In this document: in pieces, positions 41,974-49,862 of the stretch
How the letters are laid out: each line of letters begins with the position of its first letter
How positions within the stretch are numbered: the stretch's first letter is position 1
Source: Aminipila sp963524205
GTDB lineage: Bacteria > Bacillota > Clostridia > Peptostreptococcales > Anaerovoracaceae
Reading direction: 5' to 3'
Length of the DNA: 64,000 nucleotides
Assembly (NCBI GenBank): GCA_963524205.1
Contig: CAURED010000006.1
Location: 1 to 64,000 of the forward strand
Translations under genes and position numbers: made by a program
The notes under the pieces: generated by a model
Told to the model about the DNA's origin: nothing
Databases searched by the model: none
Seen by the model: only the letters and a program-made list of their open reading frames with translations

Positions 41974-42390
41974 AATTGTGCTTATAATTTTGTCCTGTAT
42001 ATCTTTCAGGTCATTTTTTAGGGGGTAAAATGAATGGATGTGAATGAGACTATAATAAATCCCGAAATAGACCATAAACATAAAGACTTCATCAATAACC
42101 CTTCAAGAAGGGTTTGTAAGTAAAATTAGTAATAATGACAGTGGTGCTAGTAAAAGTGAGAATTATTCAGGCTTTATCTAATTGGACAACTGTAAAACAG
42201 GTGATGTAATAGCTATGTGGGAACAACAAGAAGCAGTACAGGAAATCACCTACATCTTGAATATTTCTATGATGGGAATTTATTAGACACCACTTTAATA
42301 ATGGAAAGAAATGATGAAGATTAGTTAAGAAGTTTATTCATGAAAAAATGGGGATTGTAATAATCTCGAGTTTGTTGGGAGGTTATTAAT
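41974..42390 (+). other. decayed coding remnants before hicB-like gene
   Basis: 417 bases. A possible 29-codon frame starts near 42037 (MDVNETIINPEIDHKHKDFI) behind AGGGGG. A C-terminal remnant reads GNLLDTTLIMERNDED before TAG (about 42275-42326). The end of that remnant is repeated at the end of the hicB-like gene (42298-42335 and 42703-42740), which implies a partial duplication. Confidence 0.45.
42298..42335 (+). repeat. direct repeat, copy 1 (hicB region)
   Basis: 38 bp matching 42703-42740 at most positions, with the last ~20 (GAAGATTAGTTAAGAAGTTT) identical. Confidence 0.75.
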
Positions 42391-42729
42391 ATGAAAAAAG
42401 TATATCCAGTAATTTTTACACAGATGGATGATTGTATTCTTGTAGATATACCTGATTTAGAAGTACTTACGCAAGGACAAAATTTAGCAAATGCAATAGA
42501 GATGGCTAGAGATGCTATTGGGGTAAAAGGTATATCATTAGAAGATAGTAAGTTAAGTATTCCAGAACCATCTAAAAAGGTAGATATTAGTAAAGGTGCA
42601 TTTATAAAAAATGGTGACTCTTTTATATCTTTAGTTGATGTTGATTTTGAAATATATAGAAGAGAACTTGACAATAAAATGGTAAGAAGAAATGTTACTT
42701 TGATAATGAAAAGAAGCATTGAAGATTAG
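42391..42729 (+). CDS. HicB-like antitoxin, C-terminally altered
   Basis: 112 residues; SD GGGAGG. The HicB fold is clear: YPVIFTQMDDCILVDIPDLE, ANAIEMARDAIGVKGISLED, FISLVDVDFEIYRRELDNKM VRRNVTL. Intact proteins of this type continue into a ribbon-helix-helix DNA-binding end (like T-L-P-x-W-L...). Here the sequence ends abruptly with IMKRSIED, and that end matches the upstream remnant at 42298-42335. So the DNA-binding part has been replaced or lost. No HicA toxin gene is adjacent. Confidence 0.75.
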   Translation: MKKVYPVIFTQMDDCILVDIPDLEVLTQGQNLANAIEMARDAIGVKGISLEDSKLSIPEPSKKVDISKGAFIKNGDSFISLVDVDFEIYRRELDNKMVRRNVTLIMKRSIED

Positions 42730-42740
42730 TTAAGAAGTTT
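42703..42740 (+). repeat. direct repeat, copy 2 (hicB region)
   Basis: Second copy of the repeat at 42298-42335, covering the final codons of the hicB-like gene. Confidence 0.75.
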
Positions 42741-42789
42741 AAATCTGTATTCATGTAGCAATGGGTGAAGTGCCTATCGAAGTATAGCA

Positions 42790-42880
42790 AGCATTGCAAG
42801 TGTCCGTACACTTGCTTAATTTGCTAAAAATCTCTAAAGGAGCTTTTTACAAATTGCTTGTTGGGGAATCCCCAAACCCC
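42790..42880 (+). other. candidate origin of transfer (oriT)
   Basis: Upstream of mobC lie a strong inverted repeat GCAAGTGT (42796-42803)/ACACTTGC (42808-42815) and a palindrome TTGGGGAATCCCCAA (42861-42875), in otherwise gene-free DNA. Hairpins next to mobC/relaxase genes are typical of oriT. The nick site cannot be named from sequence alone. Confidence 0.45.
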
Positions 42881-42970
42881 TTTATACTAAGACAAAGATT
42901 GTTGAATAGAGTTAGCATAGTTTGAAAAAACAGTAGAGTTCTTTTATAGATGAAAAGGCAGGGAATTATT

Positions 42971-43306
42971 ATGTCAGGGCGTGAGAGAAACTTAAGGAAA
43001 GAATTAAAGCTTTCTGAAGAAGAATGGCAAATGATTGAGCAAAAAATGTTACAATTAGGTACAACTAATTTCTCAATGTATGCAAGAAAAATGTTAATTG
43101 ATGGTTATGTAATAAAACGTGATTTTAGAGAAATAAAAATACTGAATAATGAACTTTCTAATTTGTCGAGAAGTATAAATCAAATTACTAAGAGAGTAAA
43201 TGAAACAAGAAATATTTATAAAGAAGATGTAAATGATTTAAAGGAATATTATTTTAATGTAAAAAGAGCTGTAACCGAAAGATTAGTAAAAATAATTAGG
43301 GAGTAA
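42971..43306 (+). CDS. MobC-like relaxosome accessory protein
   Basis: 111 residues from ATG 42971. The N-terminal ribbon-helix-helix (ERNLRKELKLSEEEWQMIEQ KMLQLGTTNFSMYARKMLI) and the helical C-terminus ILNNELSNLSRSINQITKRV fit the MobC family that helps a relaxase bind oriT. It ends 4 nt before the relaxase gene. Confidence 0.85.
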   Translation: MSGRERNLRKELKLSEEEWQMIEQKMLQLGTTNFSMYARKMLIDGYVIKRDFREIKILNNELSNLSRSINQITKRVNETRNIYKEDVNDLKEYYFNVKRAVTERLVKIIRE

Positions 43307-43310
43307 AATT

Positions 43311-45524
43311 ATGGCAGTCACAAAAATTCATGCGATTAAAACCACCTTGAAAAAGGCAATTGCTTACATAGAAAATCCTGATAAAACAGATGAAGAAGTT
43401 TTAATATCAGGATATAATGTTGACCCTTTTGGTGCTGCACTTGATTTTGAAATTACTGCAATAATGGCAGAAGAAATAAAAGGTAATAATTTAAAAATTG
43501 GTGGTAGTAATAATCTAGCCTACCACATGATACAAAGTTTTAGCCCTGATGATAATGTTACACCACAGCAGGCACATGATATAGGTAAAAAGCTTGCTAG
43601 TGAATTTCTTGAAGGAAAATATGAATATGTAATATCCACTCATATAGACAAAGGGCATATTCACAATCACATTATTTTTAATTCGGTTTCATTTTACGAT
43701 TATAAAAAAATACATACACAGCCTTATAAAACTGCATCAAAAATACGAGCGATTAGTGATAGAATTTGTGCAGAACATAACTTATCTGTTATCAAAGAGC
43801 CACAGGGTTTGGGATATTCTCACACAGAATATTCTGCCAGGAAACAGAATACAAGCTGGAAATCTGAAATTAGAAAAAGATTAAATTTTATTTTAGATAA
43901 AGCCACAGATTTTCAAGAATTTAAAAAATATGCTGATGAATTAGGAATTACAATAGATGATACAGGAAAGCATATAAAGTTTAAACTAGTCGGTCAAGAA
44001 CGATGGTCTAGGGGTAATAAGTTATCTGATAATAACAAATATACTAAAGAAGGTATCTGCAGTATATTGAATGAAAATTGTGTGAATCAAAGAATTATTA
44101 AAGAAGCAATAAAAAATGCTGCAAAAAAAGCAAATGACTATAACCAATTTATAAGTATATTAAAAAATGAAGGCAATATATCAATTATAAAATCTAAAGC
44201 AGGACTGTTGATTTATAAAATTAATGATGTAGATGAAGGAACTGTCAAAGAAAATGTATTAGGATTAGCCTATAGTGAAAATTGTATTAAAACAGCAATA
44301 TATAAACGCAGTTTTGAATTTATGGAAAATACGAATAAAAGCATTCTTCAAGAAGAATATAATAAAACCATTAGAAGTCAAACCTTATTAAATGACACTG
44401 AAATATTATTAACTGATGAAAATATAGATAAGGTTACAATGGACGGATTGCTTATAAATGCAATTGACAATAAGGGAAATAAAGGAAAAGTCTTTATAGA
44501 TAATAAACATATTAATTTTAACGAGCAAAATAAAGAATATAGTGCATTTATTGGCAGTCAATATGATTATTACTTTGTAACTAATGAAGTAAATCCTGAT
44601 TTAACAGAATCAGAGCAGCTATCAGGGAATTTTATAAAAGGTGAAACATTATTAAGGAATCTTGAATTACTAAACAAGGTTAAACCAATAGAAGTTCAAA
44701 TATTAGCTGAAGATATAAAATATTTAGGAGATAAAGGTATTGCTCTAAAAATGGCAGACCTAGGGATAGAAAATTTAGTTATTGATAATAAATATGTGAG
44801 CTATGAACATAAAAATTGTAGCTCTCTTAAAGCAATTATATATCCTAACTGGAATTATCAATTTAATGGGGAAAGCAATAAAAATTATAATCAATTTAAT
44901 AACATTGATGGCAGAAAACTTATTAAGATATTACAAAGTAGAGAAGAAACACAAAGCTTGTCACTATCTAAACAAATTGAAGCAATACAACATAAAAATC
45001 GTCTTATTGATACGAAGAGACTGGCGGAAGCACTATTTACTATAAGAAAAGAAAATATCAACCAAATGGGTGATTTTGAAAATAAGATAGAAGAATTAAT
45101 GACTAAATCAAATGAAATGAAAGATTTAATGAAAACTTTAGATGAAAAAAATATGCAATACCAAAAGGCAGCAAAATATCTGATTACCTTTAATGAATAT
45201 CTCCCTATAAAACAGGAATTAGCAACCCACTCAGTCTTTACAAGAAAAAAATTTGCACAAAAATATGAAAGTGAATTAAAGGCTTTTGAGTTTGCAGTAG
45301 AGAAACTTGAAAACATGAAGGTGAATTCCAATGTTGACCCTGATAAAGTTCTGAACCTAGTTAAAGAGCAGGGTAGGCAGGTTTCAGAAGTTAATCTTAA
45401 GTTTAAACATATAAATGTACAGATAGAGAAAATCAGAGAAGTAAAGAAACTTGTAGAAGAATTGCAGCATGGTGAGCAAAGTAAAAATAAATTAAAGAAT
45501 AAGAGCCATGAAATGGAATTATAG
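43311..45524 (+). CDS. relaxase/mobilization nuclease
   Basis: 737 residues. The relaxase domain covers the first ~250 residues: VTKIHAIKTTLKKAIAYIEN, HMIQSFSPDD, and the metal-binding histidine motif STHIDKGHIHNHIIFNSV (about 107-124). The nucleophile is probably an N-terminal residue; the start has no early Tyr, so a His or later Tyr may serve. A long coiled-coil C-terminus follows from about 590. It nicks oriT and leads the strand into a recipient. No type IV secretion genes are present, so transfer needs a helper. Confidence 0.9.
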   Translation: MAVTKIHAIKTTLKKAIAYIENPDKTDEEVLISGYNVDPFGAALDFEITAIMAEEIKGNNLKIGGSNNLAYHMIQSFSPDDNVTPQQAHDIGKKLASEFLEGKYEYVISTHIDKGHIHNHIIFNSVSFYDYKKIHTQPYKTASKIRAISDRICAEHNLSVIKEPQGLGYSHTEYSARKQNTSWKSEIRKRLNFILDKATDFQEFKKYADELGITIDDTGKHIKFKLVGQERWSRGNKLSDNNKYTKEGICSILNENCVNQRIIKEAIKNAAKKANDYNQFISILKNEGNISIIKSKAGLLIYKINDVDEGTVKENVLGLAYSENCIKTAIYKRSFEFMENTNKSILQEEYNKTIRSQTLLNDTEILLTDENIDKVTMDGLLINAIDNKGNKGKVFIDNKHINFNEQNKEYSAFIGSQYDYYFVTNEVNPDLTESEQLSGNFIKGETLLRNLELLNKVKPIEVQILAEDIKYLGDKGIALKMADLGIENLVIDNKYVSYEHKNCSSLKAIIYPNWNYQFNGESNKNYNQFNNIDGRKLIKILQSREETQSLSLSKQIEAIQHKNRLIDTKRLAEALFTIRKENINQMGDFENKIEELMTKSNEMKDLMKTLDEKNMQYQKAAKYLITFNEYLPIKQELATHSVFTRKKFAQKYESELKAFEFAVEKLENMKVNSNVDPDKVLNLVKEQGRQVSEVNLKFKHINVQIEKIREVKKLVEELQHGEQSKNKLKNKSHEMEL

Positions 45525-45904
45525 CATTTAATGATTGTAATAAGTAGTGATTAAAATTGTCTTAATAAATCTAATATAAGTAGAAGGTAAAGCAATGGAA
45601 ATTAAATCAGGCAGATGGCAATGTGACTGTAAAATTTAGCTATTATAATTGTTTGTGATTATAATAATATAATATTGAGTTGACAGAGATTATATTATTG
45701 ATGTGAGGGGAATTTTAAGCTAATATAATTGATGAATAAGCTTACCGTCAGCGTGATAAATAGACGGTTTGAAAGAATGATGTTAGGTGCTTCGCTACCT
45801 TAAATGCGAGCCATGATGATAAGGCAGGTATTTCCTGCCTTTATTTTTATTTAGTGTATTTTTGAAAGTTAATATTCAAAAAATAAAGCGGTTCAAAAAA
45901 ACAT
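45525..45904 (+). other. gene-poor region after the relaxase with a terminator
   Basis: 380 AT-rich bases. A TGATTATAATAATATAAT stretch near 45656 echoes the iteron-like motifs at 38031-38060. A perfect terminator GGCAGG (45823-45828)/CCTGCC (45834-45839) with T-rich tail closes it. A 23-codon frame from 45732 has no good SD. The segment 45700-45848 could be another small RNA. Confidence 0.4.
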
Positions 45905-46098
45905 GGCTATAAACGTTAATCTATAATATAATAATACTATATAGGCAACGACGAGTGCTTATTAGGCGTAGAAGCAAGTCATCGGTCAAGCGAGAGGTTT
46001 GCCAAGTCTTACCAAGGGGTTGTATAGATTCCACGACTTGAATAGGTTTATACCGAAAGAAAATATACCAAAAGGCTCTGCATAGCAGAGCCTTTATT
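45904..46098 (+). ncRNA. predicted small RNA, unit 1 of a three-member family
   Basis: Promoter TGGCTA (45904-45909), 17-nt spacer, TATAAT (45927-45932). The transcript should start near 45939 and end at the hairpin AAAGGCTCTG/CAGAGCCTTT (46071-46095). Inside are elements shared with units 2 and 3: AGGCAAC near the 5' end, GGGGTTGTAT in the middle, and CCGAAAGAAAATATACC before the terminator. No open frame of useful length. It matches no RNA family I can name. Confidence 0.6.
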
Positions 46099-46110
46099 GT
46101 AGGATTATAA

Positions 46111-46180
46111 TGTGACATTTTATGAAGTGAAAAGGCAACAAAGAAATATTTTACAGATAGAAATACTTGGTGCTATACTA
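46111..46180 (+). repeat. modular junction repeat, copy R1
   Basis: Starts TGTGACATTTTATGAAGTGA and continues AAAGGCAACAAAGAAATATT; about 70 bp nearly identical to 46583-46652. Shorter or decayed copies begin at 46314, 46944, 47212 and 49355. Each copy falls at the border between modules. Confidence 0.85.
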
Positions 46181-46325
46181 CAGGAGTGCTACTAGAGACA
46201 CGGTAGGCGCTTATGCTCTTTCGAGGGGATGATATTTATGTCTACGACGGAAACGATAGCCTTTATTGCTTCACATGTTAATGTTGTATTAGTAATAATT
46301 AAAGAGATTTCATGTGACATATAGG
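46111..46325 (+). pseudogene. degenerate Fst-like toxin module (front half only)
   Basis: Same promoter region (TTTTACAG...GCTATACT) and leader (GCTACTAGAGACACGGTAGG) as the intact module at 46583-46900. A start codon lies at 46238 after GAGGGGATGA, but relative to the sibling the frame has an extra base after GATAGC, so it stops early (TAA about 46280-46282). The antisense RNA half is absent, and the module ends at a decayed junction repeat. Confidence 0.6.
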
Positions 46326-46361
46326 GAAGCACAATTTGGTTGAGATAAAACAAAATAAAGT

Positions 46362-46579
46362 GGTTATAGAAGCTAAATTGTAGTAAAATAATAATATGAA
46401 TAGGCAACATGAGTGTCTATCTAAGTGTTTGAAGTATAGGGGCGTGCCGTTTGCGTTACTATATGGAGCTTTCGGGAAGGGTTGTGCATACGAGGCTCAA
46501 AACGGCTTAGGCTGAAAAGCTGAAAGAAAATGCTCAAAGGATGGTAGAAATAGAGAAATCTTTGCTACCATCCTTTTTT
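46362..46579 (+). ncRNA. predicted small RNA, unit 2
   Basis: Promoter TGGTTA (46362-46367), 17-nt spacer, TAAAAT (46385-46390). Predicted RNA from about 46397 to the terminator GGATGGTAG/CTACCATCC (46539-46573) with six T. Internal features shared with unit 3 are ATAGGCAACATGAGTGT, GAGCTTTC, GGGTTGTGCA, CGGCTTAGGCTGAAAAGC and TGAAAGAAAATGCTCAA. Base conservation between units 2 and 3 is high in these blocks and low between them, the pattern expected of a structured RNA. Confidence 0.65.
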
Positions 46580-46582
46580 AAA

Positions 46583-46652
46583 TGTGACATTTTATGAAGC
46601 GAAAAGGTAACAAAGAAATATTTTACAGATAGAAATACTTTGTGCTATACTA
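46583..46652 (+). repeat. modular junction repeat, copy R2
   Basis: About 70 bp nearly identical to 46111-46180; differs at positions such as TGAAGCGAAAAGGTAAC. It includes the toxin promoter. Confidence 0.85.
46622..46651 (+). promoter_or_regulatory. promoter of the Fst-like toxin mRNA
   Basis: TTTACA (46622-46627), 18-nt spacer and TATACT (46646-46651) with an extended -10 TGC just before it. Confidence 0.65.
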
Positions 46653-46710
46653 CAGGAGTGCTACTAGAGACACGGTAGGCGGTTAGCCCCTTGCAAAAGG
46701 GGGTGATAGT

Positions 46711-46800
46711 ATGAATATAACCTTAACAGAGTTGATTGCCTTTACAGGCTTGATATTTGTTATAGTTGATGTTACATATAGAATCACGAGAAAAAAATAA
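46711..46800 (+). CDS. Fst/TxpA-like type I toxin peptide
   Basis: 29 residues: MNITLTELIAFTGLIFVIVD then VTYRITRKK. One hydrophobic helix with a basic tail, the form of membrane-acting type I toxins (Fst, TxpA and holin-like toxins). SD AAGGGGGTGATAGT. The mRNA has a long structured leader (ACACGGTAGGCGGTTAGCCC) and ends at the hairpin AATAACCG/CGGTTATT (46796-46829). That hairpin also works for the convergent antisense RNA. It lies within the mobile element, so a role in stable maintenance or defence is plausible. Confidence 0.75.
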   Translation: MNITLTELIAFTGLIFVIVDVTYRITRKK

Positions 46801-46880
46801 CCGCCCTAGCTGCAAACTTGACGGTTATTTTTTAACAGTTCATTTTTAAAGGCTAACCGCTTATCGGTAGCACTTTTTAT
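46790..46880 (-). ncRNA. antisense RNA (antitoxin) of the Fst-like module
   Basis: Minus-strand promoter: -35 TTGCAT (complement of 46911-46916), 18 nt, -10 TATAAT (complement of 46887-46892), start near 46880. The RNA begins with GTGCTACCGATAAGCGGTTA, which forms an inverted repeat with the toxin mRNA leader, and ends at the shared hairpin near 46796 with a T run on that strand. The convergent layout with a bidirectional terminator matches type I systems such as par/fst. Confidence 0.65.
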
Positions 46881-46990
46881 ATGTTCATTATACTACAGAG
46901 TATGAAAAAAATGCAAGTAAAATCAATAATTAGAGATATTTCATGTGACATTTTATGAAGTATATGATATCTTAGATAAACAAAATAAAG

Positions 46991-47207
46991 TGGCTATAGA
47001 TGTTAAATCGTAGTAAAATAATAATATGGATAGGCAGCATGAGTGTTTATCTAAGCGTTGAAACATAACAGCGTACCGAAAAGCCTTGTTATGTAGAGCT
47101 TTCAGTAGGGGTTGTGCAATAACCTCAAAGCGGTGTAGGCTGAAAAGCTGAAAGAAAATGCTCAATAGATGGTAGGAACAGAGAAATCTTTGCTGCCATC
47201 TTTTTTT
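46991..47207 (+). ncRNA. predicted small RNA, unit 3
   Basis: Promoter TGGCTA (46991-46996), 17-nt spacer, TAAAAT (47014-47019). RNA from about 47026 to a terminator with arms GATGGTAG/CTGCCATC (47168-47199) and seven T. It shares blocks with unit 2: ATAGGCAGCATGAGTGTTTA, GAGCTTTC, GGGGTTGTGCA, GGCTGAAAAGCTGAAAGAAA. It directly precedes the FRG-DUF262 gene pair. Confidence 0.65.
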
Positions 47208-47421
47208 GAAATGTGACATTTTATGAAGTGATAAAAAAGTTAGTAAAATCAATTTTAGTAATATGACATATTGTGAAAAATTAGCTGTCGCATTACATTT
47301 TACAATTATTGTTCTATAATCTTTTATCGACAAAATTCTGAATAATATATATTTTTATACTTATATATGATATAGTAAAGGTAAATAATGGAATATTTAA
47401 AGCGTATCATGGAGAAAAAAT

Positions 47422-48216
47422 ATGAGGGGAAAAATAATTAATTCATTAGAGGAATATTTAACTTTGATAAAAGAACTTAGAGAAGAAGGTATTAGTTTTT
47501 ATAGGGGCCAGGATTCATGGAAACAGCATAAACTTTTGCCAGCATTGTTAAGAGAAGATTATGTGACGAAGAATAGAATTTATAGTAATAGATGTGACAA
47601 ATCTTTTATTAATACTTTTAAATCTAGAGCTGTTGCATGTCTGAATTTTTTACCTCAAAATGAATGGGAATGGATGTCAACAGCACAACATTTTGGGTTA
47701 CCAACTAGATTACTTGATTGGTCACAAAGTGCTTTGACTGCACTTTTTTTTGCAACCGAAAATGAAGAATTTGAATATAAAGATGAAGAAGATAATCCTG
47801 TAGTATGGTTACTTAACCCAGTTATTTTAAATGAAAAAGTTAGATTTATTGATGATTTTAATGTAATACCTAATATTATAGAAAAAAATGAAAGTTTACA
47901 AAGGGGATTGTCTGATAAATATGGAGTGGGGATAAATTTGGAAGAACAAATATACCCAATTGCATTAATTTGTCCAACAAGCAATGGAAGAATAAATGCA
48001 CAGAAGGGAACTTTTACTCTATTTCCGTTAAATGCTAAACCGTTGGAAGAAATGGATTGCATTGACAGCTTTTTATTCAAGGTGGAAATAGAAAAAAGTT
48101 GTAAAAGAGAAATTAAGAAAAATTTATTTGAGATAGGTATTACATATTCAAATATATATCCTGAATTAGATTATATTTGTAAAGATATAAAATTTGAATA
48201 TTCAAAGAATAATTAG
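47422..48216 (+). CDS. FRG-domain protein
   Basis: 264 residues, SD GGAG. FRG domain hallmarks are FYRGQDSW (26-33), LLPALLRE (38-45) and the strongest motif STAQHFGLPTRLLDWSQSAL (86-105), followed by ALFFATEN. FRG (named for Phe-Arg-Gly) is a domain of unknown activity that is frequent in mobile elements and defence loci. No membrane helix. It is followed after 11 nt by a DUF262 gene, so the two are an operon. Small-RNA unit 3 and a junction repeat lie just upstream. Confidence 0.85.
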   Translation: MRGKIINSLEEYLTLIKELREEGISFYRGQDSWKQHKLLPALLREDYVTKNRIYSNRCDKSFINTFKSRAVACLNFLPQNEWEWMSTAQHFGLPTRLLDWSQSALTALFFATENEEFEYKDEEDNPVVWLLNPVILNEKVRFIDDFNVIPNIIEKNESLQRGLSDKYGVGINLEEQIYPIALICPTSNGRINAQKGTFTLFPLNAKPLEEMDCIDSFLFKVEIEKSCKREIKKNLFEIGITYSNIYPELDYICKDIKFEYSKNN

Positions 48217-48227
48217 AGGAGGTAGTC

Positions 48228-49358
48228 ATGGATTGTAAAGATTGGAAAGTAGATTCTACACCTGATAGTAAATCATTAAAGACAGTATGCGATGAGATTG
48301 ATAGTGCTATGAAAGGTGAGGGTGGTATAAATTTAGACCCTGAATACCAAAGGGATTATAAATTCACTCAACAAGATGAAAGTTTATTAATAGAATCTAT
48401 TATTATGAATATTCCTATTCCTATTATATACCTTTCATCAGATACTAGAAAAACACCATATGTTTCAAATGTTATTGATGGTCAACATAGATTAAGGGCA
48501 GTATATAGATTTTTAAAAAATCAGTTTTCACTTAAAGGGCTTGAAATATATAAAGAATTGAATGATATGACGTTCAACAACCTTAGTATAGAAATGCAGA
48601 ATAAGTTACTATATCAGTCTAAGTTAACTTTTGAAAATATTCATGTACAGGATAATCCTGATTTAGAAATAGAAATTTTTAAAAGATACAATAAAGGCAC
48701 ACATCCATTAAGTAAGCAAGAATTGAGGCATACTATTTATATTAGTAAATTTAATTTATGGTTAAATAGTAGAATCAAAGAATTCTTTGAAGATAACTGT
48801 TATAAAGAGTTTTATAATATAAGTAAGAAAAGGTATGCTGATAAGAGTGCTCATGAATCAATATGCGTAATGTTATCAATACAATATTTTGGATTAAAGA
48901 AAGAATATTTTACATCACCAGAATATGCAGATGCATTTATGGATTTTGCTTCTAAATATAAGAATCAGGAAGAACTAATAGAAAAAACTGAACAATTATT
49001 TAATATAATAAATAATTTCTTGTTAAAATTAAAGTCTGAATATAATATTATATATCCATTCTCTAAAGAAATATATGGAGTAGGAAGTAGAAACTATAAA
49101 TTACAAATTCCAATATTAATGATTATTTCAGCATTTATACATTATTTGATAGGAAAAGGACTAGATATTATTGCAGAAGATAGATTTCATGTTATATACA
49201 AAGCTATAAAAAATACGTTAGAAAACTCCTATTTAGAAGATGATTTTAAAGGTTCTAATACTCGCCCTAGTATATTGATAAGTACTCTTGATGATATGAT
49301 TAAAAATTTTACTCAAGAAGAAGAAAAATTAAAGTGTAGTATTAGAGTTACAATGTGA
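48228..49358 (+). CDS. DUF262 (ParB/GmrSD-like) protein
   Basis: 376 residues, SD GAGGAGG. The N-terminal DUF262 domain has INLDPEYQRDYKFTQQDESL (35-54) and VIDGQHRLRAVYRF (82-95), the DGQ-x-R motif of the ParB/Srx-like nucleotidase fold found in GmrS-type restriction subunits. The rest is helical with no HNH (DUF1524) nuclease, so it is a single-domain type. The stop codon lies inside a copy of the junction repeat, which suggests the pair was inserted as a cassette. Joint defence action with the FRG protein is inference. Confidence 0.85.
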   Translation: MDCKDWKVDSTPDSKSLKTVCDEIDSAMKGEGGINLDPEYQRDYKFTQQDESLLIESIIMNIPIPIIYLSSDTRKTPYVSNVIDGQHRLRAVYRFLKNQFSLKGLEIYKELNDMTFNNLSIEMQNKLLYQSKLTFENIHVQDNPDLEIEIFKRYNKGTHPLSKQELRHTIYISKFNLWLNSRIKEFFEDNCYKEFYNISKKRYADKSAHESICVMLSIQYFGLKKEYFTSPEYADAFMDFASKYKNQEELIEKTEQLFNIINNFLLKLKSEYNIIYPFSKEIYGVGSRNYKLQIPILMIISAFIHYLIGKGLDIIAEDRFHVIYKAIKNTLENSYLEDDFKGSNTRPSILISTLDDMIKNFTQEEEKLKCSIRVTM

Positions 49359-49515
49359 AAATTTATGAAATGAAAAGGCAGTAAATAAATATTTTACAAG
49401 TATAAAATAAAATATAATTAAATTTATCTTTACACTCTGATTGGCAGAGCTAAAGAAATAGTCGGGTTCAAATGTGAAGAAGGTTCTGTTTATAGCAGAG
49501 CCTTTTATTTTTTGA
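49355..49515 (+). repeat. junction repeat plus remnant of a fourth small-RNA unit
   Basis: Begins TGTGAAAATTTATGAAATGA AAAGGCAG, a decayed copy of the junction repeat, and ends with the terminator AAGGTTCTG (49480-49488)/CAGAGCCTT (49496-49504), very like the unit-1 terminator. The middle is shortened and lacks the unit promoter. Confidence 0.6.
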
Positions 49516-49862
49516 CTTTTTAATGGTATCAAATTAAAAAACTGCAAAACCCCTATTTTACGATATAAGCAATAAAAACAAACAGTATGAAAACTATATT
49601 AAAAGGCTTTTTTATAGCTTGAAAACGAAAGTAAGAGGTCAATATCCTATTGTTTTCAATATAAAACTATATTAAATTATTTCTGCAATAAAAAAATTCC
49701 CCTATAAAAGTTAAAATAATCTTATAACCCATCTGTTTTCAAGGTATACACAATTTTAAGTTTCCCCCATTTTTCCCACAAAAGTTATTAATAAAGAGTA
49801 AAAAACAAGAAAATATCCAAAAATTAACAAAAGATAGCTAAAGATAATAAAAGTTTGAAAAC
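49516..49862. other. AT-rich stretch before attachment site 2, nothing recognised
   Basis: About 350 bases with long A and T runs and no ribosome binding site or hairpin of note. An open frame on the minus strand here overlaps the tRNA end and is not a gene. Confidence 0.5.

Noticed and set aside
43311..45524. A complete conjugative element
   Set aside because: No type IV secretion, coupling protein or VirB4-like gene lies between the att sites, so it is mobilizable rather than self-transmissible.
45732..45803. 23-codon frame MNKLTVSVINRRFERMMLGA as a leader peptide
   Set aside because: No ribosome binding site at suitable distance; it may be part of an RNA instead.
46111..47231. Repeats that might be a CRISPR array
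   Set aside because: Copies are few, long, unevenly spaced (about 200-600 bp) and separated by related, promoter-bearing units; no short regular spacers and no cas genes.
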